Assembly (NCBI GenBank): GCA_037447605.1
Contig: CM074818.1
Coordinates: 1,873,204-1,937,203 of the forward strand
Length of the DNA: 64,000 bases
Origin: Zygnema circumcarinatum
Taxonomy: Eukaryota; Streptophyta; Zygnematophyceae; Zygnematales; Zygnemataceae
Direction: 5' to 3'
Under the pieces are notes generated by a model. The model saw only the letters and a program-made list of their open reading frames with translations. It was not told the origin of the DNA and did no database searches. The position numbers were made by a program, and so were the translations under genes. Each line of letters opens with the position of its first letter. The stretch's first letter is position 1. Below, one piece after another: positions 1 to 12,517 of this stretch.

Positions 1-56
1 ACATTCAATATATTTGACTTTGCGCTTCCATGCAGCAACTGTTTTTTTTGCATTAC

Positions 57-3000
57 CTCTTTGAACTCTTTTTCGTGCTTGAGGTTCGCCTGTAGTATTC
101 CAGCTTGATGTTTTTCCAGCATGCTGACTTTTTCGGTTTGAAGGTTTTGCACTTGCTCCGTTTCCTGGAAAAAAAAAAAAAAGACTTGTCATATTCCTTG
201 TTATGCAGCTTTGAAGGAGATAGGTTGAAAAGTTCTTCTGTAACGATTACCTTCTCCAACGCCGCCATGAGAGCCATTTTTTCCGTCGAGAACTCCATCT
301 TGAGCTCCTGGATTTTTTTTCTCTTTTCCTCCTCTTGCTGCCTTGCAAGCTCAGTAATCTGAGATCAACCGTAGGGAAAGCAGACAGGACAAGTGAATTT
401 TCAACATGTGATTTTTTCTGCCAACATATTTCCTTGAAAAAGTTGTGCGTAGCCAGCCGTCAGTTGACCAGGAAATTAGTATGTTCACCTTTTTTCTGTT
501 TTCCTCTTCAAGATTGTCGATAGAAATTTTTGCTGCTTCCTTGTCACACACCAGAGTCTGTTCATATTCTTTTTTTGTTTTCTCCACCATCTCGCTTGCC
601 TGCATAACATCTCAATCCGTTGGCTAGGTATACAGACAGACCCCTTTCGGCAGCCAGGGCCTATCCTTGCGACTGAAAACCATTTTGGAAAAACTGGAAA
701 GCAGAATGCTATTTATAACAGTTCAAAAAAATTATCCGTGTTTCTGGAGGTAAAAAACAGTGAGCTAACCTTTCTCCTCTCATTTTCGATTGCGTCCTCC
801 TTTTCAGCTTCGTATTGCTTTCGCATTTCAGCTAAGGCCTGCAAACAGCGTGTTCAAGAATAAGCTGCCACGTTATCTTAATGCAACAACAATCGGTATT
901 GCGAAATTAGAAGTTGCGCATGAGTCGTCTACCTGGTTATTTTGGATTGATATCTCCCGCAAGTGTCTCTCAAGCTCGAGCTGCTTTGTTTCAATCTGCG
1001 CTCGTGTCTCTGTTTTGATCGCTTCACTTGCCTGCTGAGCACATACCATCTGCTCTTTGGTCTGTCACACAAATCAACATGTTCTGAAATCGTCAGTTGT
1101 ATGAGTCTGATCACTCTGGAAAAACAGTTCCTGGTCTTGTTAATACTGGAAACTGAACAAACCGCCTATACGACAGCTGTGCCCCTTGGTGAGCAAAATC
1201 TATGTTGACATGCAAAGAACTGACATAGTCATGTTCTACCCAGCTACAATGATGCTCGGAAGCTTCGCAAAGCCCAGGCTTTCAAAAGGGACAACCTCAA
1301 TAAGTTTCTTCTGTACTTCCTGGTACTGTTCTTCAAGCCGGTTAAGATCATCTTTGCTTCTATTGTGAGACTCCTGAGCAGTCTTCAGCTCCTCCAGCGT
1401 CGCAACATGCATCACGTTTAGCTCATCACGCTCCTTCTCCAAAACCATTATGTCAGCCTGTCTCTTTTCAATTTCCGCCTCTAATGCCTGAATAGTGTTA
1501 GCATTTTCGTCCTTCATCTTCAGAATGTCGTTGTGGAGTTTTTCCTGTGCCAGATAGCTTCTGTTGTCAGAAAGGCAATGACACAATTTCATTTTTTACA
1601 GAGGATAAATATAAATGTGAATGGAACACAATGAATGAGGAACTTAGCCCTCTCATCTAAATGGCCCATGGATTTTGCCTCATTTCGAAAAGTCCAGAGC
1701 AGATAGTGCAGAAGGAGGTTTTGGTTACGATTTACCTTTTCGTCTTTCAATGTGTTAATCAGAGTCCCAAGAGAAGATAGCTCTTCTTGATAGCTCTTAC
1801 TTTCTCGAGACGAAACATCGACCTGATTCTGTAGTATTGTAATTTGCTCATGCGCTGATTTCTGAGCTTCGGTAGCAGCTGCAACAGACTCTGAATGTCT
1901 GCTCCTTAGTTGCTCTACGTCTTCCCTGCAAGCTGCAGGCAGAAACATTTGAATCACATGTAAACCAGATAAAATCTATTCCACGTCAAGTAACAGTGCA
2001 CAGAGTTTGAAGACCTACAAACAATCCATAACTGGCTTGTTATTCTTGTAATGCGCGAGTTCATTCACAAAAAAAATAGAATTTTTGGTATATTTATCTT
2101 TCTGTCTGAAACAACAGTTTCAAGAGTCTGCCATGGGCGTATGAATAGTTATGAGGGTGGATTTCTTTGGCATAATGCTCTTACTCTTCAAATCACTCTG
2201 GAGGATTTTGGCTTCATCTTGCAGTTCCTGGTTTTGCTTCTCAGTTGCTCGTACTTTTTGTAGCGCCTGTTCCTTTGCGAGCCGTTCTTTGGCATGACCA
2301 GAGCTACTCTTTCCAAGTTCTTGGAGCAGTGTCTCCATGTTACGTGCTGCAAGAGCGTTCATGCTTGCGAGTGACGATGCTTTGGCTGACAGCATTTCGG
2401 CCTCCTGCCTCAAGGCCTGGACGAGGTTAGTCTTGTCCTCGAGCTGCTGTTCTAGGTCCTTCAGTGTTGATTCCCACTCAGCCATCGACTTCTCCTGCTC
2501 AAGCAACTCATTAGCAATAAGTGGCGAGCGTGCCGTCTTCTTACAATTAAAAATGAAGAGTCTCACACCGGGTGGATTGCTACTTGAATCGCTGAGCTAC
2601 AACTTCAATTTGGATTCGTCTCCAAGTTTAAAAAACAGCGCCTTTTCTCTCGGTGCAATGAAACGTAAAATTTATGTGCAAGGCCGGTAAAGAGCTTCGG
2701 TGTTACCAGTTCTTTGTTTTGGATTTCTAGACGCGCCAATTCAACCCGCTCTTTGGCAATCGCGCTTTGCAAAGCAAGGATTTGCTGCTGACCATCTTCA
2801 ACCTCCGCTGTTTTTGTTGTTGCTTCCATTTCTGCTGTCTGCAGCTTTCTTAATAGCGATCCTGTAAAGCGGCATAAATAGCAAATTAGTAAGTCGGCAT
2901 CCAGTAGCGAGCAAGAAGAAAGTGAAGCGAACACAATAGAACAGCCATGACTTTGCGCACTCACTGTTCAAAGCCTAGGCAGTAAGATTCGACCTTCTCT

Positions 3001-4010
3001 AACTGAAACGCACACTGAAGTCAGGCACTCAGGTATTTTTGAGGCTCGCATTGTGTCACAATCCCGAAATCTTCATATCTTTTCAAAAAATCTACCGCCT
3101 AAGGTCTCAGAAATTGCATTGAAGGTTCCGTAAAATACCTTTCTCTGAGTCCGTCTTTTTCTGATGAGAATGGCGACTAGATATCTGCATGTTGAGCTGG
3201 TTGACTTCATTTTTTAAATCGGCCACTTCTGCTTTGCCTGGGAAGAATTTATGGAGATGGCAACAATCCAACCCTCAGTATGCGAACATTGTTTGCATTA
3301 ACATTGAACGAAACTAGGACGGTAAACAGACGCTGCAGGACATTCTGCCTTGCTACTTTGCATACCTATCGTTTTTTTTAATTGATGTGACATCATGGCT
3401 AAGTCCCGAGCATTAGCTTTCATGTGAAATTGCATCACTACCCCGTTTTACTTACAAGCTTTCGCTGTGGCCTCTGCAGCATTTTTTTGAGCACATATTT
3501 TCTTAAGTTTCAACATCAATGCCTCGTAATTGCTGTGGCTCTCAAGAATTTTCGACTGCAGGACCTTTTGCATTCGTTCACCTGCAACGTAAACTAGCCA
3601 TCAGTCACCAATCATACGTATTGATCTTGCCAAAAAGAGTGCTGCTCGAGATTTGCTTAGGCATCGTCCGGGTCAGATAGCCATTGCATCATACAAAGTA
3701 ACAAAATCAAGTCAAGACTCCTCATCAACCGTGGGATTTGAAATGGAGAATTTAGAGATGAATTGCGACCTTCATCAGTCGCACTCTTGAGTTTATGCAA
3801 CAGTTCTGTTGTCTGTTGCAGTAGAACATTTCCTGGAAGCCCCGTGCCATGTCCTTCTTGGATACATGGAACAATACTGGAATTGCCTCTACCGTGAATA
3901 TCTTCTCTCTGCTGCTGTCCATTCTGTTGATGCTGAAACCCCTGCAGTATATTTTGCAACGCCTGATGTGTTAATCCATAACCTCTTCCATTATCCTGAT
4001 TCTGAGAAAT
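57..4010 (-). CDS. Long coiled-coil protein, 3' part of gene (C-terminus beyond window)
   Basis: I do not recognise the family. A chain of short exons on the minus strand encodes almost uninterrupted Glu/Lys/Gln/Leu-rich heptad-like sequence. Exons I could place by AG/GT borders and frame (5' to 3'): 4010-3770 (Gln/Asn-rich), 3581-3456, 3237-3139, 2861-2707, 2494-2185, 1925-1736, 1544-1296, 1061-933, 838-770, 599-489, 358-251 and 164-57. Many are multiples of three, and two are exactly 108 nt (36 residues), so the rod probably grew by exon repetition. The last visible exon ends at a GTAATG donor, so the gene runs out of the window. Some borders are ambiguous, and one phase join (2494-2185 to 1925-1736) is not verified. 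The N-terminal exons, possibly including 4190-4241, are uncertain, and it cannot be excluded that the gene is continuous with the ubiquitin-like gene across the gap. A cytoskeletal or scaffold role is inference from the coiled coil only. Confidence 0.6.
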
Positions 4011-4639
4011 CTGCAGGAAAGTTTGCAAATCTGGTGTGTCAATCTATGTGTCAGTGGCAAAGGGCCGAAGCATCTGGAATTAAAGCCTTCGGAATCTCGT
4101 CAATATACGGCTGTTCCGACAGGATACTACAGGCAAGTTCCTTAAAACGTTAGTGCAAAAAATTGCAACTGAATCTTACAATTGTTGCATTGTCCAACGC
4201 CAGAGAAGGCCGTGGCATCAATGAACTCATCCCTGCAACAAGCTTTAAGCAACATCAAGTGCATTAGTTTTGTGACTTTTGATAAAGGTCTCATTTTCAA
4301 AAGATCCTGCCTTTCTATTCCTTCTTCACCTACAAGTTGCAGCATCAAACCCTAAATATTTTTACATCCACTATGCACCATAAATAGCTCACGTAAAAAA
4401 ATTGCCCAAGCCACTCCGAATTCACCTCTGCTCGTTGCACACTAGCCGTCCTGATCCCTCCGCCACTTTTTATCCAAAACCATGAAGAAGCTTTGAAATC
4501 TGCAGTGGCACCAGAGACCTTGCGTGCGCCCCCTCTCTGCAGAGGCTGGCGGTAGAGCCCCCTCTGCAGAGTCTGGAGTTGCAGCGAGTTGCAAGAATCA
4601 AGAAAGCGACCGCCGTTTCCTACCCGCCGCCTCCTGCAC

Positions 4640-4812
4640 CTCCTGCTGCTAGCACAATACGATTACGATATCGCGATACAATACGCGTATACAACATGAC
4701 GATATCGAGATACGACACACCGATATTATGATTTGTAAAGATGTGATATTGCGATACGATATATGATATGCCGATATAGTACGCCGATACGGTATCGCGA
4801 TATGACTTTATA
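4640..4812. repeat. Degenerate GATA/CGATATCG-rich low-complexity tract
   Basis: Roughly 170 bp dominated by variants of gatac, gatat and tatcgcgatat on both strands. It resembles a decayed microsatellite. A similar composition recurs at 62925-63215. The surrounding 4250-5269 stretch shows no convincing exon. Confidence 0.5.
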
Positions 4813-5269
4813 TGGGGATACGAGAGTGGCAGGGGGAGTGACAATCGGAGGGGCAGAAAGAGGGGGGGAAGAAGCAGTGGAATGGAGAGAAAAGCCTGGC
4901 AGTAGGGTTTGATAAGAAGGTTTCTGCAGCGTATACTGACACTTGTAGTTAAATGTCATGTTTCCACTAATATTCTACATTGCGAAGCATAAAGGCAGCC
5001 GATTTGTGAATCAAATCTAATCAACTGACCAACCTCTGTTCACAACCTAGCATGTAAAACGTTTTGTTGGTGAGGTCAATGCCACATCTTTTTCTTTTTA
5101 GGGTTTTTAGGGGGAGAACTATATACCGCCCCCCCCTTTTTGGTTATCCCGCCACTGTTTTTTTGAAATCCGGCCCTCCCATTTCGGCTATTCTGCCCCC
5201 CTCCCATTGTTTGGATATTTCGGGAGGAGATCGCCCCCCTGTTTTGAATATTTCTTTCCCGCTCCCTGC

Positions 5270-6132
5270 NNNNNNNNNNNNNNNNNNNNNNNNNNNNNNN
5301 NNNNNNNNNNNNNNNNNNNNNNNNNNNNNNNNNNNNNNNNNNNNNNNNNNNNNNNNNNNNNNNNNNNNNNNNNNNNNNNNNNNNNNNNNNNNNNNNNNNN
5401 NNNNNNNNNNNNNNNNNNNNNNNNNNNNNNNNNNNNNNNNNNNNNNNNNNNNNNNNNNNNNNNNNNNNNNNNNNNNNNNNNNNNNNNNNNNNNNNNNNNN
5501 NNNNNNNNNNNNNNNNNNNNNNNNNNNNNNNNNNNNNNNNNNNNNNNNNNNNNNNNNNNNNNNNNNNNNNNNNNNNNNNNNNNNNNNNNNNNNNNNNNNN
5601 NNNNNNNNNNNNNNNNNNNNNNNNNNNNNNNNNNNNNNNNNNNNNNNNNNNNNNNNNNNNNNNNNNNNNNNNNNNNNNNNNNNNNNNNNNNNNNNNNNNN
5701 NNNNNNNNNNNNNNNNNNNNNNNNNNNNNNNNNNNNNNNNNNNNNNNNNNNNNNNNNNNNNNNNNNNNNNNNNNNNNNNNNNNNNNNNNNNNNNNNNNNN
5801 NNNNNNNNNNNNNNNNNNNNNNNNNNNNNNNNNNNNNNNNNNNNNNNNNNNNNNNNNNNNNNNNNNNNNNNNNNNNNNNNNNNNNNNNNNNNNNNNNNNN
5901 NNNNNNNNNNNNNNNNNNNNNNNNNNNNNNNNNNNNNNNNNNNNNNNNNNNNNNNNNNNNNNNNNNNNNNNNNNNNNNNNNNNNNNNNNNNNNNNNNNNN
6001 NNNNNNNNNNNNNNNNNNNNNNNNNNNNNNNNNNNNNNNNNNNNNNNNNNNNNNNNNNNNNNNNNNNNNNNNNNNNNNNNNNNNNNNNNNNNNNNNNNNN
6101 NNNNNNNNNNNNNNNNNNNNNNNNNNNNNNNN
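5270..6132. other. Assembly gap (N run)
   Basis: An unbroken run of N. Open frames drawn through it are artefacts. It truncates the 3' side of the ubiquitin-like/RING gene. The left edge (about 5090-5269) is rich in C and T homopolymer runs, the kind of sequence that breaks assemblies. Confidence 0.99.
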
Positions 6133-7378
6133 AACCACAAGGATAAAACTGGACATACGCCGAGAATGCAAAAAATAAAGGCCATGACCTCTCTATATGT
6201 GGCAGACTTAGGATTGCAGGCAGCACTGCAGACCTGAGGGCAGACTTTTGCATCAAGAACTGCACTGGCGGTATTCTCTCCCAAAACTTCTTCAAAAAAC
6301 TGCCGTTCCTGTGCGGTGAGTAACGCCATTCTGGAAGGATATAAACAAAATAAACAATGTCAAGGATATGACTTGTAGCTCTGGAGACTTGAAAGCTTCC
6401 AATTTTGAAAGAACAGAAACTTCGAAACCGTAAGAAGAGTGAGAACTTCTTCGTCACGCCCGCCAGTAAAGCAGCCTGATATCAAACTCTTAACGAGGGA
6501 GAATTAAAATCTTCATATACTTACTTGCGAATTTCGGGGTAGGCCCACTCCTTCCTGCACATTGTGAGAGGCCTCTCACACACGATTGCAGGACAGAGTA
6601 AAACAAAGCGGCCCCCCTCCAATTCCGACAATGCGTAACGCAAAAGACTTCCTGCTTCAACTGTATGCCCACAAGACATTCTGCCTCGGAGAACACCGGA
6701 GGTAGAGTTTCCAGTAATGCAGTCAGATTCCACGGAGTATTTTATGCCGGCTTCATTGCCCGTATATCGCTTATTGGCTGTGGAAGGTTTTCGGTTTGTA
6801 CCCCCGGGAAGCCTGATGGAATCAAAAACAGCTTTATGGCAACTGTTAGTGTTTTAGATTTAGTGTTCGATGTAACTATAATTTTGTTACACTATGAGCG
6901 TTCTATCTTTGCAAGATACAACACTTCCCCGCCCTTCACATCTTGATTAGAAATCAAAAGACGAGATATTTCTCAAACGATACCCACTAACGATACTTCA
7001 AGAAATTCTCCCAGGAATCTTCATTCACCTCGCCACCAAGATGATTGTGGAATTGTTCTCCACGCCGAAGTCCTTCAAAACCCCCCAGTCCTTTTCCAGC
7101 TCCTTGTTCCCAAACAGGAGGCGCTGATGCTCTAACGGAATGCCCATGCGCGCTTTGATGCACATCTTCAAATCTTTGATTGTACTCAGGAGAGGCTTGT
7201 GCATCTGAATTTGAGAAGTTTTGCCGCTGAGACCATGAATGTAAATAGTTCGAATGGGCCGGTTACATTTGTGAAGGCCACAAATCTTTCCTCCGGTGGT
7301 ATATGCTCCGCAGGGGTCGCCGTCGATGTCCTGCTGATTAGTCAAGAACTCGATAACCCGGTGAAAACAAGTCTCCAT
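6133..7378 (-). CDS. Ubiquitin-like domain plus RING/RBR-like Cys-His protein, truncated by gap
   Basis: Exon 1 (7378-7029, ATG at 7378) encodes about 116 residues. Its C-terminal ~75 residues have a ubiquitin beta-grasp pattern (IYIHGLSGKTSQIQ, then IKDLKMCIKARMGIP, HQRLLFGNKELE, STIILVAR). Exon 2 (6812-6525) reads in phase into GVLRGRMSCGHTVEAGSL, later LLCPA and CRKEWAYPEIRK. Exon 3 (from 6330) continues ALLTAQERQFFEEVLGE and a CPQVC pair before the gap. This order (ubiquitin-like, MSCGH-type RING-like region, then CPxC) is the layout I recall for a group of ubiquitin-like RBR-type E3 ligases best known from fish; that recollection needs a search. The likely role is ubiquitin transfer. Donors at 7028/7027 (GTGAAT) and 6524/6523 (GTAAGT) support the exons. 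The C-terminal half is not visible. Confidence 0.6.
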
Positions 7379-8494
7379 ATTGTGCTTTTATCTTCAGAGG
7401 AGGAGAGATATGCAGGATTTGAGCTTCAACTGATGGCTTCAGAAAGCGTTACAGTTGAGCCACATTTTGAAGAGGTTTTCCTTCCTTGCCCGCTCCCCAA
7501 CTCTCCCACTCTCCTCGTCTGCTCCTGTTCCTCCCAGCCCTTTATCTCTCGTTTCCTGTCTCCCTCCCTCTATCCCTCGCTCTCTCTGAAAATTTACAGA
7601 AGGAAAGATGCCAGTAACAAGACTGATAAATTTCTGGTAAATCTTGACTATTCAGGAAAAAGCTCTGGAGATTTGAAAGAAAAAAATCGTTCAAAACTTT
7701 TTAACCTTCAAACTTTAAACTTTCACGGGCAGCAGTTTCTGCCGATGCCAGAAAAAGTCTGAGTCCAAGCCGCTTCAGAAAGGAAAGGGGCCTTCAGAAC
7801 TTTCAGAACTGTGAAAGGCAGCACGAAAGCGAGATCACTGGCTTTTAATATCCAAACATCCGCATTCAACACTTGGAACAATGATGATATTGACAAGTGA
7901 ATGCAAAGACTGCTGCTCGGCTGTCCCTTATCAGCAGAGCCGGAGCGCATTTTGCAAGAAACTTTCTGACCATATTCATCGATCAGTGCTCCAAAACAAG
8001 CAGCTTTCCTCCTGCTGCAAACCCTAACGTTGCAGGAGTCTCCAAGACCTGCTCTTCCGGTTTGGACGATGGAAAGCGACGTGCGAGAAGCAGAACAAAT
8101 ACGTCTGAGTCTTCTTCTTGCATTATCAAGGGTAGCTCCTCCATTTGAAATGGGGTGACCGAGGAAATCCATGGAGGCACGTGGACTACCAAGGAAGGAG
8201 GAGGAGCCCCCAAGGAGGAGGAGACCGCCATGGCTGGGGGAAGCCGCTGTGAGAGTGATGGATGGAGCGGTTCCATGTAGGGTAGTAGCGTTGAACCGAT
8301 GTCGAACAGTTAAAGTTCCAGTAGGACAGCAATAGAGCAGAGGGACTGACAAATGACCACTGGACGCAGTTCTATGTGATTTAACCACTTGCTGACGGTC
8401 TAATTAACCAACCTAGTTCAATTCCATTGATGGCTAGCCATTTATTGGTGGGGTCCGCCAACCAATGGCACAGAGTTTCCCAGCCAGCCAAAGT
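7379..8494. other. Intergenic, no supported gene
   Basis: Upstream flank of the ubiquitin-like gene. Several overlapping open frames exist on both strands (for example 7983-8276 minus) but none shows recognisable domains or good splice context. A CT-rich stretch lies at 7480-7590. Confidence 0.5.
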
Positions 8495-8735
8495 TGGAGC
8501 CCGGCCAACCGTTGGTGAGTAGCGACTCCAATGGCGCCAACGATCGACAATGCCAAATTGCAAATGCCTGGCCCGGCCAACCGTTGGTGACTAGCGACTC
8601 CAATGGCGGCATAGATTGACGATGCCGAATTGCCAATGCCTGGCCAGGCCAACCGTTGGTGACTACCGACTCCAATGGTGCCAACGATTGGCGCTGCCAA
8701 CTTGCTAATGCCTGGCCCGGCCAACTCCGCAAGCC
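8495..8735. repeat. Tandem repeat, ~72 bp unit, about 3.3 copies
   Basis: Three successive units start with a ggccaaccgttggtga core (near 8503, 8575 and 8646), followed by actccaatgg and a diverged tail ending in cctggc. A fourth unit is cut short near 8720. Each unit holds the palindrome CCAACCGTTGG and a CCAAT box. It lies between two divergent genes. Confidence 0.8.
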
Positions 8736-8854
8736 GCCCCACAACCGTATGTCGGCCACCGCCCCCAGCTTCCACGTGGCGCCAGCTCATTAGCTCCCTC
8801 CTTGGGCGCGCGCCAGCCACGCACGGCTGTGCGGGCCTGCGCTTTTGTGGGCGT

Positions 8855-8955
8855 CCGTACACGTAACGTCTCGTACGTCACGCAACGTCTTGGCGAAACT
8901 GGGACCCGTACATGTGCGGTTTCGCAAGGTTTGTTGGGAAATCCGTACAAAAGAG
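8855..8955. promoter_or_regulatory. GTAC-rich cluster (SBP-type core sites), putative
   Basis: About 100 bp contains gtccgtacacg, ctcgtacgtca, acccgtacatg and atccgtacaaa, that is, repeated CCGTACA-like words. GTAC is the known core of SBP/SPL-domain factors, and of the copper-response element read by CRR1/SPL7. Function here is inference. Confidence 0.3.
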
Positions 8956-10735
8956 ATATTTGTGCTCGATAAAGTCACGGCTTTATCTCAAAGCTGGCAT
9001 CTGAATATTGTAAAGTCACATTTTTTGATTTTGGGTTTGATTTGGGCCCGTGATAAAGTCATTTTTTTTTATTTCGGGTGTGATCTTCGAAGGTGAGTGA
9101 ATTTTGTGTCTGCAGCGAAAGAGAGTTCCAGGAAACAATTGTCAAGCTTTTTTTTTTTTTCTGCAATAATTGCTGAAATTGCAAATGATATTGCAAGTAT
9201 TATTGTTGTAGGAAGTTTCAAGAATTTCAGGGAATTTTTTTATCTGGAGCTTCATATCTCTTGCTGGATCTGCTAATATCAATACTGTAGGAAGTTCGTT
9301 CCAAGCATTCCTGGAGGCTTATATATGAAGCGTGCTTGAGTTTCATATCTTGCTGGAGCTGAGAGTATTGATAGAAAGTAAGTTCCAAGCATTTGGCAGA
9401 AGCTTTGTATGAGTCTTTGTGTGCTGGAGCTGCATGCAAGTATTGCAAGAAGTTCCATGCACTGTTGGAAGTCGTTTGCAAACCTTGTTGGAGTTTCAAT
9501 GATTCGTTGGAGTTCCAAAAAAACTGAAAAGGAGTTTCAGTTGATGAAACTTGGAACACTCTCTTGCAGGAACGTTTGGGAGGATTGCAGAAGAGTATAT
9601 TTCAAATATTCGCCGGGAAAGTCTCAAACAAGGCTCTCTGAATATTACTGGAGCTTTCAAATATTGGAATTGGCCGGTCGTTTCATAGATTGCTCGCGGT
9701 ACATATCTGCAATAAGAAAAGGAGTGCGGACCGTGCAGATAAAGTGGGAGAGGGAAGGAGTGTCTGTGAAAGGGGGAGGAAGAGGGAGAGAGAGAGAAAA
9801 GGAGAGAGAAGAAGTTAGAAGAGAGATATTGTTGCAAGTTTTCGGTCGTGGGAAGGGAGGAGGGTGGGATTTGTAGGAGGAGAGAATGGAGAGGGAGACT
9901 CTGTCGGAAGGATTACGTGAGAGAGGAACGGATGGTCCGGAAGAGAGAGAGGAGGGAGGGAGGACCACTTCTGCATGTGCTGTTATTGTTCCGAACGAGT
10001 TTCAAAACAGGGATGACTCGAATGATACAAATTTCAGGTGCTTTCTTCCTCACTTTCCTGGTCTTGGACCCGATTTTTCTACCATGGAGGTTAAATAAAC
10101 AGATATACTTACTGGACAATGATCCTTGAAAAGGAAGCTCTTTCCGCTTGGTTCCCGCATAGAGACTTTGGCTGTTCTGTAACCGCTTGTTTGGTCGTCA
10201 AGATGTATCCTTTTGTAAGAGCAAGCGGGAAGAAGAGAATACCGCAGATTTTTTACCCACTTTTGACCGCTGATGATTTGCGGGCTTCATGTTGTATGCT
10301 GCTTTGGTGCCAGATTGTTGGCAATTTCAATATGCATTGGTTGATCTCTCTGCATCTGTTTCGCCCTGTTCGGTACTTGAATCAGTTTAAATGTAAGAAG
10401 CGGTTTCAAGTCAAGTCCATATCTTCGCCGTCCTCCTATCTCTTCACATTTGTAACTTTGTACTCTGAATGAACGATCAACGCATTTGTGTGAAACGTTT
10501 TCTTGATCCCAAATGTGGAATGTAATGGAAAGTCAGCTTTTCAATGGCAAAAGATTGTGAACAGTGCACCGATTACAGTGATTGGCGCTCTTCATTGCCT
10601 GTGAAACTAAACCTAATGCTGCTGCACGTTTCCTTTTCTTTGAGTTTAGAAGCATGAATGTTTAATTATGTGCTGTGTTGTTTCCATCAATATCAAAATG
10701 GTTGTATGTACCAACGTCAGGATCTGTGGGATGTC

Positions 10736-12452
10736 ATGAACAGGAGGGAGATGGAAGTGAAACCTCCTCGGGCTGCTGCAAGCACCCCGTCTTCTTCTGC
10801 TGGAGAAGAGGACGAGGAGATGTTACCGTGTGAAGCAGGGAATCAAAACCATTTTACTCCTGATGTGCTGCGTATGGTGATAGAGTTCGTGGATTTTCCG
10901 ACTCGGCTTGCAGCATTGTGTGTCTGCCAAGAATGGAAAGAAGCAGGTGAATAGCCCAAATTGCTTTGTGTATCATCGGATGAGATTTCTACTACTGAAC
11001 TGTGTTTCAGTCGGGAGGAGACTCAAGCTTGCAAATTGATTTTTGGTTACTTTGAGCATACCATGTATCTGAAGTATCATACAGTATATAACTTCTCTCG
11101 TGAGCAGCAACTTGCAAATTTTTTTTATTTCGTCATATTTGGGCAGGCAAGATACACTTGGAGGCTGAATTTTTTCTTTGCTTCTTACCGTCCTTTTGCA
11201 GTTTTGGATTCTAGTGTTTGGCGGAAAATTTGTGTACCCAAATACTTGGCCTGCCGGCTGTGGGATAATGAGTTCGAGCCTCTAATAAAGAAAGCGCAGG
11301 GGCAGCTCTCTGTCCTCCAAGTCGCCAGCACAGGCATTACTGCAAGATCGTTACTCGCGTTTTCTCGAGTACGACTGCGGGAACTTCCACCTCCTTTGAA
11401 TGCAGCAGCTCTGCGGCTGCGCCCGCCTGTAGGAGAAGCATCACTGCTTACTTGCAATCAAGAATACAATTTCTCTCCTCAATAGGCAGCAAGCAGACCC
11501 GTGCTCACTCTCACTCGCACTCTCACTCACTCTCTCTCTCTCTCTAATGCCATCTCTTGCATTTAATGTGCAGGAGAACGCAGCAGGACCGTTCCTAGAG
11601 GAGCTTAGATTCGATCGCTGTGCCAATTTAGCGGGAATCGACATTGTGCACTTTGTGGAAGCCATCACCTCCCGCCCTGGTGGGCCTCGCATAGGCCACC
11701 TAGCGATTGAGGGGTGCAGCCATCTCTCTCATCATGATGTTTTCCGACTGAACCAGCGAGTAGCCTCCCTGGACGTAGGTATCTGTGTGTGCCTGCGTGT
11801 GGAGGTGCTGGAGAAGTGTGAGAGCCGGCACTGCCAGGGACTATGCAGGCACTGCGCAGAGCTTTACAGGGGCTGTGGACTGCATTGTGGGAGCTGCAAT
11901 CAGCCGCAGAATTCGCAGCAAGTATGATCTCTCGCTCCTTCTGCTATGGTTATCTTTTTTTGGTTTTAGGTTAGGTTTTCGCTTTTCCTCTGACATTTAG
12001 GTCAGCCTTCAGCTTTACGTAAAACTGAATGCATCGCTTGTTTTCTATTCATTTCCTCCTGGTTTTATTTCTCTGATTGTTTCATCTACTCGTTCCTCTC
12101 CTTTTTCCTCGCCTCTCCACAACCACCACTCTCTTTCTCTCCATCCCTTGCCCCTGCGTGGCATGATGGTTATGCAAAACGATGAGAGCAGAGGAGAAAA
12201 TAGTGCAGAGAGAAGAGGCAGGCAATTTATTCAAAGTGACAGAAAAGTGAAGAAAAGATAGGAGAGAAGAAAAAAGAGGAGAGGACGAAAGAGAGGATAG
12301 AAGAAAGGAGGGGATAGAATAAGCAGTTTTTAGCTGTAATGAGTCTTTTGTTGTGCCCGCAGGCTCTACGCGTGCGTGTGCATCGATGGAATACAGAACT
12401 TATCGCAGCCCTGCGTACTCGCTGGAAGGATGTCCGCCATGGAATTGTTTGA
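10736..12452 (+). CDS. F-box protein with leucine-rich-like and Cys-rich C-terminus
   Basis: Four exons join in phase: about 10736-10946, 11202-11368, 11574-11921 and 12363-12452 (TGA at 12450). Exon 1 has an acidic Ser-rich leader followed by an F-box-like helix set (FTPDVLRMVIEFVDFPTRLA, then LCVCQEWKEA). Exon 2 continues with VWRKICVPKYLA, typical of the end of an F-box. Exons 2-3 carry LRR-like strands (FLEELRFDRCANLAGIDIV, GHLAIEGCSHLSHHDVF) and then a Cys/His cluster (KCESRHCQGLCRHC...CGLHCGSC) that may bind zinc. The product is about 270 residues and is likely the substrate receptor of an SCF ubiquitin ligase. The start could instead be ATG 10705 or 10731. The 30 bp between 11777 and 11806 could be read as exon or as a tiny intron; I keep it as exon because the frame stays open. 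Confidence 0.6.
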
Positions 12453-12517
12453 AGGGTAGGGACTTGATAGAGACTTCATGAAGCCACTTCAGTTTTTGGC
12501 TTCGAGAGTGGTATTGA

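Noticed and set aside
5064-6457. Several long open frames across 5.1-6.4 kb
   Set aside because: They are almost entirely N-derived; the gap cannot be translated.
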